A stretch of DNA of 64,000 nt from Paludisphaera rhizosphaerae (GCF_011065895.1 NZ_JAALCR010000012.1:168244-232243), one strand, 5' to 3'. Positions 46,009 to 54,499 are shown, numbered from the stretch's first letter. Numbers and translations: made by a program. Notes: generated from the letters alone by a model not told the origin.

Positions 46009-46079
46009 TCTTATCTTACACCATCGCCGGCTGAGCGTCAGCCGAGGGTGGGGGATTGCGGCCCAGCCAGGAGATCACG

Positions 46080-47048
46080 ATGTCTGGACCTTTCCATGCC
46101 GAGTCGACCACGGACGAGGTTCTCGCGGGCGTCGACCTGAGCGGCAAGCGGGTGCTGGTGACGGGCGTCTCGGCCGGGCTGGGGGTGGAGACGGCCCGTT
46201 CGTTGGCGGCGCACGGGGCTCAGGTGGTCGGCGCGGTCCGGGACCTGGCCAAGGCGAAGCAGGCGACCGCCCACGTGGCCGCGGAGGCGGCGAACGGCGG
46301 GGGCCTGGAGTTGATCGAGCTGGACCTGGCCTCGCTGGCGAGCGTCCGCGCCTGCGCCGACGCCCTCATGGCCGACGGCCGGCCGATCGACGTGGTGATC
46401 GCCAACGCCGGCGTGATGGCGACGCCCCTGTCGAGGACGGCCGACGGCTTCGAGATGCAGTTCGGCACGAACCACCTGGGGCATTTCGTCCTGGTCAACC
46501 GGATCGCCGGGTTGATCCCCGAGGGCGGCCGACTGGTGAACGTCTCGTCGGCGGGGCATCGGTTCTCCGACGTGGACCTGGACGACCCGAATTTCGAGCA
46601 CACGGAGTATGAGCCCTGGGCGGGCTACGGCCGGTCGAAGACGGCCAATATCCTGTTCGCCGTCGAGTTCGATCGCCGATGCCGCTCGCGAGGCGTGCGG
46701 GCCGCTGCGCTCCATCCGGGCGGCATCCAGACCGAACTGGCGCGGCACATCGACGGCAAGGCGATTGAGGAGCGGATCAACCAGATCAATGCTCAGTTGG
46801 CTGCTGAAGGCCGGCCGCCTTTCCGGTTCAAGACCATCCCGCAGGGGGCCGCGACCTCCGTCTGGGCCGGCTTCGTCGCCGACGCCGACGAGGTCGGCGG
46901 CCGCTATTGCGAGAACTGCCACGTCTCGGACTTCACCGACATGCCCACCAGCGCCATGAGCGAGGGCGTCCGCCCTTACGCCCTCGACCCCGAACGCGCG
47001 AAAGCCCTCTGGGCGAAGAGCGAGGAGATGGTGGGCGAGAAGTTCTGA
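46080..47048 (+). CDS. Short-chain dehydrogenase/reductase (SDR)
   Basis: A 322-residue protein with the SDR pattern: KRVLVTGVSAGLGVETARSLAA (cofactor loop TGxxxGxG variant), DVVIANAGV, NVSSAGH for the Ser region, and YGRSKTANILFAVE supplying Tyr and Lys. This is the retinol-dehydrogenase/WW-oxidoreductase-like branch. It should carry out an NAD(P)-linked redox step on a lipophilic or xenobiotic alcohol or aldehyde. CAGGAGATCACG precedes the ATG. It is likely controlled by the adjacent TetR protein. Confidence 0.9.
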   Translation: MSGPFHAESTTDEVLAGVDLSGKRVLVTGVSAGLGVETARSLAAHGAQVVGAVRDLAKAKQATAHVAAEAANGGGLELIELDLASLASVRACADALMADGRPIDVVIANAGVMATPLSRTADGFEMQFGTNHLGHFVLVNRIAGLIPEGGRLVNVSSAGHRFSDVDLDDPNFEHTEYEPWAGYGRSKTANILFAVEFDRRCRSRGVRAAALHPGGIQTELARHIDGKAIEERINQINAQLAAEGRPPFRFKTIPQGAATSVWAGFVADADEVGGRYCENCHVSDFTDMPTSAMSEGVRPYALDPERAKALWAKSEEMVGEKF

Positions 47049-47183
47049 GGGCTCGACCTGGCCCGAAAACCGCGGTGCGTCAGCCACGCCGCCCCGGCGG
47101 CGCGGCGGCGATTCTCGCGTGAATCCGTCTCGGCGAGCGGCTAAGATCGGGCGTCGAATCGATTCCTTCGCGAGGGTTTTGCC

Positions 47184-48572
47184 ATGCTTCGGACGTCGAT
47201 CGCGGGGTTGTTGGCGTGCGTTGGTCTCATTGCGTCGGCGGCGGCCGATGAGCCAGGCGCGCGGTACGCGGTCGTGGTCAAGAAGGAGGTCGCGGACGGC
47301 CCGTGGGGCAAGGTGGTCCGGGCCCTGGAGGCGAAGCATCGGGGGAAGACCTTCGCTTACGGCGAGTCGCCCGAGGAGGTCCGCAAGGAGGTCGGGGCGT
47401 ATCACCCGCGCTACGTCTGCTTCGTCTGCCGACCGACCGAGGACTTCCCCTCCTTCGCCCTGACGGCCAACGCCTTCTGCCGCAAGCTCGACGACGACCC
47501 GTACGTCGACGCGATCTGGGGCATCCTCACCGGGTACGATGAGGACCAGGCGCTGGAGATGGTCCAGGCGGAGCCGATCGCCATCCGCCGGGCGTTCACC
47601 AAGACGCTCGGCCCGTGGCTGGACTGGGTGCCCGAGGGGGACTACGTGACCGAGTGGACCCGCGATCGGGGCCAGCTCGGCGAGAAGTCGCCGACCGGCG
47701 CCTTCTCGCCTCGTGACGGCGGCCCGAAGTCCGACGCCGACGACGCCCGGTACGTCCACGACCTCCTGACGCGCGACCGGTTCGACCTGATCATCGGCTC
47801 CGGCCACGGCGGGCATCACAACTGGATGCTCATGTATCCCCGAGGCCAGGGCTTCCTGACCGCCAAGCAGGGCCAGCTCACGATGACCGCCCCCGGCGTG
47901 GATCTGCCGCTCTCGGCGTCCCGGCCCAAGGTCTACTGGGCGGTCGGCAATTGCCTGACGGGCGTCGTGAACTCGGGCCGGAACGGCTTCCAGGACTCGT
48001 ACGCCCTGGCCTGGATGAAGAACGGGGCGAAGCAGTACCTCGGCGCGGTCCAGTCCACCTGGTACGAGCTGAACTGGAACATGGCCGATTGGTTCCTCAA
48101 GCAGGAAGGGCGCTGGACGTTCTCGGAATCGCTCTTCCTCCTCCGCCAATGGTCGAATTATCTGCTGACCGAGAACGTCGTCACCGGCCGCGACCGCGAG
48201 GGGACCGAGTTCACCGACGGCATCTTCGTCCTCTACGGCGACCCCGCGTTGGAAGCCCGCGTCGAGAAGACCCGCGACCCCGCCCTGACCGAAACCCTCG
48301 ACGTCCGTGAAGACGGCGACCTCGTCCGCATGTCCTACAAGGTGAAGGTGAACTTCGTCGGCGAGGGGAACAAGCGCACGGCGGAGAAGTACGACGGCTG
48401 GCGAATCTTCGCCTACCTTCTCCCCTTCCCAATCACCGACGCCAAGGTGGAATCCACCGACTTCGCCAAGGTCGTCCTCCCCGGCGAAACCCTCATCTGG
48501 GACGCCGGCAAGGGCCTCAAGGTGGGCGACGAACGATCCGTCGTCTTCACCGCCAAACGCGTGCGCGATTGA
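47184..48572 (+). CDS. Secreted protein with a caspase-fold-like His/Cys pair
   Basis: A 462-residue protein with a signal peptide (LLACVGLIASAAA). The middle carries DLIIGSGHGGHHNW (H208) and VYWAVGNCLTG (C257), the spacing and context of the His-Gly and Cys pair in clan CD peptidases such as gingipain (C25). The C-terminal part is beta-rich (DPALTETLDVREDGDLVRMSYKVKVNF) and could be an Ig-like domain. A peptidase role outside the cytoplasm is plausible but not proven. Other planctomycetes seem to have related proteins. Confidence 0.72.
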   Translation: MLRTSIAGLLACVGLIASAAADEPGARYAVVVKKEVADGPWGKVVRALEAKHRGKTFAYGESPEEVRKEVGAYHPRYVCFVCRPTEDFPSFALTANAFCRKLDDDPYVDAIWGILTGYDEDQALEMVQAEPIAIRRAFTKTLGPWLDWVPEGDYVTEWTRDRGQLGEKSPTGAFSPRDGGPKSDADDARYVHDLLTRDRFDLIIGSGHGGHHNWMLMYPRGQGFLTAKQGQLTMTAPGVDLPLSASRPKVYWAVGNCLTGVVNSGRNGFQDSYALAWMKNGAKQYLGAVQSTWYELNWNMADWFLKQEGRWTFSESLFLLRQWSNYLLTENVVTGRDREGTEFTDGIFVLYGDPALEARVEKTRDPALTETLDVREDGDLVRMSYKVKVNFVGEGNKRTAEKYDGWRIFAYLLPFPITDAKVESTDFAKVVLPGETLIWDAGKGLKVGDERSVVFTAKRVRD

Positions 48573-48589
48573 GCGTGGAATCGGTCCGC

Positions 48590-48650
48590 AACGGTCTTCC
48601 CCCCTCGCGGGGGAAGACAGACCGCGCAGCGGTCAGATGAGGGGGACGAC
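48590..48650 (+). repeat. Dispersed G+C-rich hairpin repeat
   Basis: CTTCCCCCCTCGCGGGGGAAG-type first half, then CCGCGCAGCGGTCAGATGAGG. Same family as at 5401, 10757 and 42501. Confidence 0.7.
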
Positions 48651-48794
48651 CGGCGTCGGAATCGCATCCGATGCTAAATTCTCAAAGCACCGCCCCTTCC
48701 TCATCCAGCCGCTACGCGGACAAGGCCGTTTGTCGGACCTCCAGAGCCCTCGACCGACTCGTGATGATCCATCCGTCCGACTCCAGGACACGAG

Positions 48795-49448
48795 TCAGAC
48801 CGTGGTCGGGTCGGGAAGGCCAAACCACTCGCACCATTCTCTGGCTCGTGCGGAGCCTGGTTCAAGATAGCCCGACGGCTCAGGCACAAAGACGGGGAAA
48901 ATATCGTCGCATGGGCATCCAAGACGCGTCCAGTTCTCGATGAACTCGCCAAAACTCGGGCCCAGTCTGTAGCCATGGCCCCAGCCAAGTTCATGGCTGA
49001 GATAGACTACAGGTTGGGAGCCGGATTCGGTGATGTCGATCGCCAGAAAATCACCGTTGGCGATGGATTGGAACGCGAACTTGTTCGCCCATGACCGTCG
49101 TTCATGCTCGTAATCGGTGAAGCAATTCTCGGCGAGCCAGGCAACTTCCCGGTTGATCCGCACCAGATCCGCGAGCGCCCATTCGCACACTCCGGAGAAG
49201 ACCCCAGATAGAGAGGCTGGCGGCTTCCGACCTTGCGGCAGGAACCAGAAGAACTCGACATCGCCTGAAAAGCCGAGCAGGACGTCCTTGAAATCCTGCG
49301 GAATCGACCGCCCCAACTCACGCTCGGCGTCTTCCACGTCCCACGGCGTCACGGGCGGACCGATTCGCAGCCGCATGCTGTTCCCGCCGAGAGACTCGCA
49401 CGCGGATATGGCCCTCTGCCAGCGCAAAGGCCATTTTTCCCAGATCAT
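48795..49448 (-). CDS. SMI1/KNR4 (SUKH) family protein
   Basis: A 217-residue protein of the SUKH fold: PVTPWDVEDAERELGRSIPQDFKDVLLGFSGDVEFFWFLP at the start, then FLAIDITESGSQPVVYLSHE and GPSFGEFIENW. SUKH proteins often act as immunity proteins against contact-dependent or polymorphic toxins, but many have no known toxin partner. Composition is visibly lower in GC than the neighbours. No toxin gene with a recognisable nuclease or other domain lies next to it. The ATG at 49448 abuts a decayed antitoxin fragment. Confidence 0.78.
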   Translation of the reverse strand: MIWEKWPLRWQRAISACESLGGNSMRLRIGPPVTPWDVEDAERELGRSIPQDFKDVLLGFSGDVEFFWFLPQGRKPPASLSGVFSGVCEWALADLVRINREVAWLAENCFTDYEHERRSWANKFAFQSIANGDFLAIDITESGSQPVVYLSHELGWGHGYRLGPSFGEFIENWTRLGCPCDDIFPVFVPEPSGYLEPGSARAREWCEWFGLPDPTTV

Positions 49449-49449
49449 G

Positions 49450-49516
49450 GGGTTCTCGCCTTGCGACGCATAGCCTTCACATCCTCCGGCGCGTATTCCC
49501 GAGGCTCAAGCTTCAG
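49450..49516 (-). pseudogene. Remnant of a HigA-like antitoxin gene
   Basis: On the minus strand this codes LKLEPREYAPEDVKAMRRK, matching LKLELEPREYAPEDVKAVRRK of the intact antitoxin at 50019-50369. At DNA level 49461-49510 matches 50191-50240 with four mismatches in 50, followed by a 6-base deletion. The rest of the gene is gone and the inverted-repeat element at 49521 begins right after it. Confidence 0.75.
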
Positions 49517-49520
49517 TCCG

Positions 49521-49620
49521 GTAGGGTCCGCTGTGCGGGCCTTCTTCATTTCGTACGCCCGGCGGTCCTTCGCCATCGCAATTCCCACCACTCCAAATCG
49601 GCCCGCACAGCGGCCCCTAC
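49521..49620. mobile_element. Miniature inverted-repeat element, GTAGGGTCCGC type (copy 2)
   Basis: 21-bp arms at 49521-49541 and 49600-49620 (GTAGGG(T/G)CCGCTGTGCGGG core) are inverted with one mismatch and enclose 58 bases. The ends match those of the element at 12095-12209. It abuts the antitoxin remnant. Confidence 0.72.
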
Positions 49621-49649
49621 AAAGCACAGTCTGATGTGCTGGCGACGGA

Positions 49650-49955
49650 TCAATCGCCGTGGAGAATGCTCCGGAGCACAAACCTCAGAAAGTTGGCCGC
49701 AGCGCCAAGGAACGCGCCGACGAGCACGCCGGTCGCAATTCCCGAGAACACGGCTCCCGCGCACCATCCCCAGGGATCGCTGCGGTCGGGATCGGGATGC
49801 CTGCCCAGGACGAACAGCAGGACGTAGGGCGGGATCAACAAGATGGCACCGACGACCGCGTACCGGAGCAGCAACCGCGACGACGGCTCGACGGCCTCGG
49901 CTGAATCGGGGAGTCCAGCGGACCGCGGATCGCGCAGATACTCAAACGGATCCAT
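49650..49955 (-). CDS. Small membrane protein of unknown function
   Basis: A 101-residue protein with two membrane segments (LLLRYAVVGAILLIPPYVLLFVLG and WCAGAVFSGIATGVLVGAFLGAAANFL) and a short charged start MDPFEYLRDPRS. GGAG lies 6 bases before the ATG at 49955, preferred over a TTG two codons upstream. It sits between the miniature element and the antitoxin gene. No family recognised. Confidence 0.6.
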   Translation of the reverse strand: MDPFEYLRDPRSAGLPDSAEAVEPSSRLLLRYAVVGAILLIPPYVLLFVLGRHPDPDRSDPWGWCAGAVFSGIATGVLVGAFLGAAANFLRFVLRSILHGD

Positions 49956-50018
49956 CGCCAACTCCGTCGTTCACTGAGCGGTTACTCTTGATCTTCAAGC
50001 GGTCTCCCGCGAGCCGGT

Positions 50019-50369
50019 TTACTTGGCCGCCGCCTCGATCCGACGCGTCCAGATTTCGGGAGCGGCCTGGATTTCGTCGAGAAAACGAGCCGCAATCGCT
50101 GGGACGGGGTGCAAGCCCTGTTCCCAGGCCCGGAGCGTCTTGACGCTGACGCCGAGGAACTTCGCGAGAAGGGGTTGACTCGCGCCGAGCTTGCGGCGCA
50201 CCGCCTTCACATCTTCCGGCGCGTATTCCCGAGGCTCAAGCTCGAGCTTCAGGGTACGCACCGTGAACTTCCTCCCGATCGGCTCGCCGGCCTCGAGCGC
50301 CTCCAGGAAGGCGTCCATGTCGGCGGCCATCTCGGCCCCGAGGGGCGTCAACCCGTCGTACTTGTTCAT
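50019..50369 (-). CDS. higA: HigA-type XRE-family antitoxin (second locus)
   Basis: A 116-residue protein. N-terminal half MNKYDGLTPLGAEMAADMDAFLEALE, then LEPREYAPEDVKAVRRKLGASQPLLAKFLGVSVKTLRAWEQGLHPVP, a helix-turn-helix of the HigA/NadS type. It should neutralise the RelE/HigB2-like toxin encoded upstream and repress the operon. It starts 4 bases inside the toxin gene (ATGA overlap), so the two are translated together. Confidence 0.88.
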   Translation of the reverse strand: MNKYDGLTPLGAEMAADMDAFLEALEAGEPIGRKFTVRTLKLELEPREYAPEDVKAVRRKLGASQPLLAKFLGVSVKTLRAWEQGLHPVPAIAARFLDEIQAAPEIWTRRIEAAAK

Positions 50370-50722
50370 CGTCTGAACTTCTCCTGCTTCAGGGCCGCCC
50401 TGACCCTCGCCACTTGATCGGCGAAATAGTTGCGATCAGCCTCGCTGAGATTGTCCTGCTCGTGCTTATCGATAATCGTCCAGAGAAACACGAACCCAAG
50501 ATCAGTCATGCTGAGATAGAAGACCCGGTAAGCGCCGCTCTTGCCGTGACCAGTTCCCGGAGGCACAAAACGACGCTTCCGAAGGCCGTTGGTTTTGGGG
50601 ACGACTTTCCCCAACTGAGGGACGGCGATGATTTCGAGTTCCAGGACATGAATGTCGGCAAGAGTAAGGCCAAATCGATTGAACCGCACCTTAAAATGCG
50701 GCATTTCGATAATCGTCGGCAT
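50366..50722 (-). CDS. higB: RelE/HigB2-type toxin (second locus)
   Basis: A 118-residue protein: MPTIIEMPHFKVRFNRFGL start, then LGKVVPKTNGLRKRRFVPPGTGHGKSGAYRVFYLS and DNLSEADRNYFADQVARVR, matching the RelE-like HigB2 family of mRNA interferases. The ATG at 50722 fits the family start; a frame upstream is open but not needed. It overlaps the antitoxin by 4 bases. Coding composition is less GC-rich than the chromosome average. Confidence 0.83.
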   Translation of the reverse strand: MPTIIEMPHFKVRFNRFGLTLADIHVLELEIIAVPQLGKVVPKTNGLRKRRFVPPGTGHGKSGAYRVFYLSMTDLGFVFLWTIIDKHEQDNLSEADRNYFADQVARVRAALKQEKFRR

Positions 50723-51002
50723 ACTATCGATCTTGAGACGATACTGGCGAATCGCGGCCATGTGGGCTTCCGTATACATCGACCCACCCGTAACCGGATC
50801 ATGTGGCCCAACGCTCTAACAACACGCTCTACACCCGAATAGTACCACCTAATGACACACCCAGCAATCGCCCCAGCCGTTCTTTTCTGGCCAACCGTAC
50901 CATGAGAGGACACAGGTGGTTCAGAAAACGTGCGGGCAAAGGGTAACTCTGGCGGGAGAAGTCATTGGCGTCCTGGAAGTCGCCAAGCCATCTCACCAGC
51001 CC

Positions 51003-51053
51003 ACAAAACAACCCGACCTCCTCCGACGGGGGGATGTCGGAAGAGGCCGGGTT
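51003..51053 (-). terminator. Rho-independent terminator of the YiiX-like gene
   Basis: AACCCGACCTCCTCCGAC (51010-51027) pairs with GTCGGAAGAGGCCGGGTT (51036-51053) around an 8-base loop. Reading leftward it is followed by TTGTTTTGT, a T-rich tail, placing it just after the stop of the minus-strand gene at 51090. Confidence 0.75.
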
Positions 51054-51089
51054 GGGAGGGGTCGGGGGGTGGATCGGGCTGGGCTGGGG

Positions 51090-52007
51090 TCAGGGCTTCT
51101 CGGAGGTCTTGCCGTAGGGGCCGAACTTCATGGCGGCTTCGTTGACCTTGGCTCGGAAGGTTAGCAGGGCGTGGCCGATGAGGTGCAGGTCGTTGGCGGG
51201 GGCGGCTTCGGTGAGCTTGGCGGCCTCGCCGTCGAAGATGGTCTGGAGCAGGGGGGAGGACCAGACGCCCTGGCGGTCGTTGCCGGGGACGAAGACCGGC
51301 TGTTCCATGGTGATCGGCCGTTCCAGGAAGCTCCTGGTGACCATCGGGGTGGAGAGGGCCGTCATCGGGTACTTCTCCAGGCGGTCCCAGTCGCCGATCT
51401 TGACGGGCTCGGAGAGCTTCAGGCCCTGAGAGCGGAACGCCTTCTCGGTCAACTCGACGCAGTAGAAGGCGGCGTCGTCCGGGTTGAACTCGAAGTCGAA
51501 GGGGGTCTGCTGCTCGAACTTCGCCCGGCAGAAGTCCAGGACCGCCGGGATGCTCTTCTGAACCTCCGCCCGGGGCCGCTTGACGCCGAAGGAGCCGATG
51601 CAGTCGAGCATCCAGACCTCGAACGGCTGGCGCTGGACGCCGTCGGAGGAAGCGTCGTAGACCACGGGAATCCCGTTCTCAATCGCGACGATCCCCGTGT
51701 GCGAGAACCGGCTGTCGGTGGCCGCGGCGATGAACCGGCTGAGCGGGAAGACGCCGCCGAGAGCCTTGGCGTCGCCGAGGCGGAAGACCACGTCGCCGTC
51801 CTTCAGGACCGTCTTGCCCCAGGCCGCCCACTGAGTCAGCTTCGGGTTCGTCGGCAACGGCGGCAGTTCGCCGGTTTCGCGGGCCCGGGTCGCGGCCGGC
51901 CCCCAGAAGTTCCCCTTGAAGCTCGCGGGCTTCATCCAGTCGGTCGCTTCCGACGCGTCGTTGTGAGCCATCCCCAGGCCGGCCATCAGGCAGTAGAACC
52001 ACAACAT
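51090..52007 (-). CDS. YiiX/YebB-like NlpC/P60-superfamily protein
   Basis: A 305-residue protein with a short hydrophobic start. Core motifs are KDGDVVFRLGDAKALG, SRFSHTGIVAIENGIPVVYDASSDGVQ, and a late FDFEFNPDDAAFYCVELTEKAF giving a Cys in the permuted NlpC/P60 order. Permuted members such as YiiX are thiol hydrolases for amide or ester bonds in lipids or cell wall. GAGGGGGG precedes the ATG at 52007, and a clear terminator follows. It is transcribed alone. Confidence 0.82.
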   Translation of the reverse strand: MLWFYCLMAGLGMAHNDASEATDWMKPASFKGNFWGPAATRARETGELPPLPTNPKLTQWAAWGKTVLKDGDVVFRLGDAKALGGVFPLSRFIAAATDSRFSHTGIVAIENGIPVVYDASSDGVQRQPFEVWMLDCIGSFGVKRPRAEVQKSIPAVLDFCRAKFEQQTPFDFEFNPDDAAFYCVELTEKAFRSQGLKLSEPVKIGDWDRLEKYPMTALSTPMVTRSFLERPITMEQPVFVPGNDRQGVWSSPLLQTIFDGEAAKLTEAAPANDLHLIGHALLTFRAKVNEAAMKFGPYGKTSEKP

Positions 52008-52309
52008 GGCGAATCCCCCCTCTTCGTCGTCTCGTCTCGTTCCCATCCGAGCCGACGTCCGGCTCGCTCGGAGGGTTATCACCATCGGGGACGCGACCGG
52101 ACGCGGGATCATTACAATTTTTCTGAAAGGGAGGCCGGCCCAGCCCCGTTAGGTATGACGCGCATGGGACACCCGAAGGCGTCATCCTCTTCTCGCCTGG
52201 CGGGAGCAGGCGCCCGCGGGGGGGCCAATTCGATCGCCCCTATGTTGTTTCACGCGCGGAAGTCGACATCCGGATGTGCATCGACCTGGGTCGCATGATA
52301 GGCTTGTGT

Positions 52310-52371
52310 GGCCACGAATTGACGTAGGATGGTCGCAGGCCCGCAGACGGCGCGACCATGCAAGCGTGGCC
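52310..52371. repeat. Nested inverted repeats GGCCACG...CGTGGCC
   Basis: Outer arms GGCCACG (52310-52316) and CGTGGCC (52365-52371), inner arms ATGGTCGC (52329-52336) and GCGACCAT (52352-52359). The outer arms match those of the palindromes at 5695-5777, so this may be a degraded relative. Confidence 0.5.
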
Positions 52372-52512
52372 GGATCAGTCCGCGGCTAGCCTTCTTCCGG
52401 TGCTCTTTCGCAAGGAGGTCTGAATTTCGTCCGCTCCCGGTGTTTAGGGAGATAACGACCCACGGATGCTCAACCTGACGCCGAACGACACAAGCTCCGA
52501 GGGGAGAGGACG

Positions 52513-53001
52513 ATGACCACCACGCGACGAGCTGCCACCTGGACCACCCTGGCGACGCTGATCTCCGTGAGCCTGGCCGCGACCAACGCCGTCGCGGGAG
52601 GCTCGCCCCTCGCCGCGCCCGACGACGCCGAGTTGTTCGCCGCCTATCGGTCGGACGGCTCGAACCAGAAAGCCCAGACCTGGGACGATTACCGGAGTTG
52701 GGTCCACACCTTCTACAAGGGGAACTTCATGTCGGCCGGCTGGAGCCGGTTCGGCGAGGCGACCCTCAGCCCCGTGAAGGCCCCCGAAGCCCGTCAGGCC
52801 GTCGCCGGCGAACTCACCGAGCTGGGCCGGATCATCGGCCTGGAATGGGCCAAGGACGCCAGCGTCCGCAAGATCGACACCACCGACCTCAGACGCTGGA
52901 ACGACCAGATCGCCGCCGCCCGCAAGATCGACGACGGCAGCGGCAAGGCGACCCTCGAAGCCCTCCGAGCCGTCCGCAAGCTCGCCGAAAGCCGGCGTTA
53001 A
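52513..53001 (+). CDS. Secreted protein of unknown function
   Basis: A 162-residue protein with a signal peptide (TLATLISVSLAATNAVAGG). The mature part is mostly helical, with WDDYRSWVHTFYKGNFMSAGWSRFGE and ARQAVAGELTELGRIIGLEWAKD. GAGGGGAGAGG precedes the ATG, a strong site. No family is recognised. Codon use is typical. Confidence 0.72.
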   Translation: MTTTRRAATWTTLATLISVSLAATNAVAGGSPLAAPDDAELFAAYRSDGSNQKAQTWDDYRSWVHTFYKGNFMSAGWSRFGEATLSPVKAPEARQAVAGELTELGRIIGLEWAKDASVRKIDTTDLRRWNDQIAAARKIDDGSGKATLEALRAVRKLAESRR

Positions 53002-53037
53002 CCCAAACGACTCCGGCGTGCGGCCTTGGATGCCGGC

Positions 53038-53325
53038 TCAGTCGCCGAAGGTCGTGACCTCGGGCCGGCCGTCGACGCCTCCTCGAACAACGGCGACGAT
53101 GCGGGGGCCGAGGAGGACCACCATGTCCTTGGACTCATAACCCGTGCCGAGCGTCCCTTGGAAATGCTCGCACAGGTCGGCGAGTACTCCGAGGAGCGTG
53201 GCGTTCGAGGGCGGAGCCAGGGCGAACGACGAGAGGAAGCCGTTCTCGTCGTAGACACGATAGTGATCGCGTCGGAACTCCCAACTCTCCTGGATCTTCC
53301 CCGAGGGTCCCGGATCGTCACCCAT
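53038..53325 (-). CDS. Uncharacterised 95-residue protein, start uncertain
   Basis: The frame codes IQESWEFRRDHYRVYDENGFLSSFALAPPSN, then GVLADLCEHFQGTLG and MVVLLGPRIVAVVRGGVDG. The reading frame continues open for about 770 bases upstream, but that part is proline- and arginine-rich and unlike a conserved protein. The first in-frame ATG before the credible part is 53325. A longer protein from a GTG start is possible. Function unknown. Confidence 0.5.
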   Translation of the reverse strand: MGDDPGPSGKIQESWEFRRDHYRVYDENGFLSSFALAPPSNATLLGVLADLCEHFQGTLGTGYESKDMVVLLGPRIVAVVRGGVDGRPEVTTFGD

Positions 53326-53837
53326 CGGTCCGCCTTGCTGTTTGAAGAGGCCTGGCGACGCCTGTCGAAACTCGGCCGCGCCCTCTGTGAGTCTAACGCA
53401 GATCGGGCCTCGGACAACACCGCCGGGCCGACGAGACCGCGCGACGGCCGGGGCGGCCTGGGGTGGAGGACGAGAATCCGCCCGTCGCGGACGTTGCTCG
53501 AACGATACGCCGTGTCGGACCACCGTCGCACCAGGCCGTGATCCATGAGCCGAAATCACCCAGGTCGTCCCCCGCGGCCGGGCGCTTCGATCGCTCGGGG
53601 AGGCTTGTCCTTCCTCGCCCCGCTCCGTGGTCGGAGTCGCCCCCGAGGCTCGACGGGCTCGCGGCGGGCGGGCGGGCTCGGCAAGGCGATCGACGAGGCC
53701 CCCGAGATCGACGCCCAAAAGCTTGGTGAGCAGGCCCGTCGGCTCCTCGACGGGCCCCGGGGCGTCGGAGGTTGGGGGCGGCTCCAACGCCGACGGGGCC
53801 GCGCGGCCGACTTCAAGACCGCCGTTCTGAGCGTTGG

Positions 53838-54209
53838 TCAGCTCAGGAAATCCCGATCGATGGGCGTCTTCGATGTCTCGCCCCTGGACGGTTCCCGCTC
53901 GCTCAGGTCCCAGTAGGCTTCGACGGGATAACACGTTCGCACCCAGGCGAGACGCTCGCGGCCATCCGCGTCGACGACGGTCACGCGATATCGTCGGCAG
54001 TATCTGTCGAAGTCGAAGAACCAGTGCCGCGGAAACGGATGCCAGGGCAGGATATGCCCAATCCTGACGACGGTGCACCCGTTCCGGCGAGCCCATTCAT
54101 GGACCCGTTGCTTGTTGGCGTTCTCCTGGAACTCGGTCGCCTTGAGGACGAGCGCGACCACAGACAGAATGAAGATTCCAGAGAAGAGATTCTCGAAGAA
54201 ATGGGCCAC
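53838..54209 (-). CDS. Single-span membrane protein of unknown function
   Basis: A 123-residue protein from a GTG at 54209: FFENLFSGIFILSVVALVLKATEFQENANKQ gives one membrane segment, followed by RVHEWARRNGCTVVRIGHILPW and a Trp/Tyr-rich FDRYCRRYRVTVVDADGRERLAWVRTCYPV domain. No family is recognised. The start is uncertain because the frame is open further upstream through a miniature-element-like repeat. Confidence 0.55.
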   Translation of the reverse strand: MAHFFENLFSGIFILSVVALVLKATEFQENANKQRVHEWARRNGCTVVRIGHILPWHPFPRHWFFDFDRYCRRYRVTVVDADGRERLAWVRTCYPVEAYWDLSEREPSRGETSKTPIDRDFLS

Positions 54210-54391
54210 GACCCGGCGTCCCCTCTTATAACCGTCGACCGACTCTCCTCCCTGAGGATAACCACGAATCGAGGGCCGTGCCCACCTCTTGCGATGGGCG
54301 ACGGCCTCTCGATCGATGGGCACCGATCCATGGTCGCGAAAAGCGTGACGCGACACGTGGGCGTCCGCTGAATAGGAAAGGCCGAGACAGG

Positions 54392-54499
54392 CCACGGATG
54401 GACGCGGATGAACACGGATGGGAGCCAGGAAGAGAAGAAAGAGGGCGAACATCCATGAGGATCTCCTCTCGATCTGCGTTCATCCGTGTTCATCCGTGG
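54392..54499. mobile_element. Miniature inverted-repeat element, CCACGGATG type
   Basis: Left arm CCACGGATGGACGCGGATGA (54392-54411) and right arm whose complement reads CCACGGATGAACACGGATGA (54480-54499) enclose about 70 bases. The two differ at two positions. It lies between two minus-strand genes. Confidence 0.6.

Noticed and set aside
46038..48149. 703-codon minus-strand frame across the SDR and the secreted His/Cys protein genes
   Set aside because: It is antisense to two well-supported genes and shows the same repetitive Arg/Asp/Gly/His composition as other shadows.
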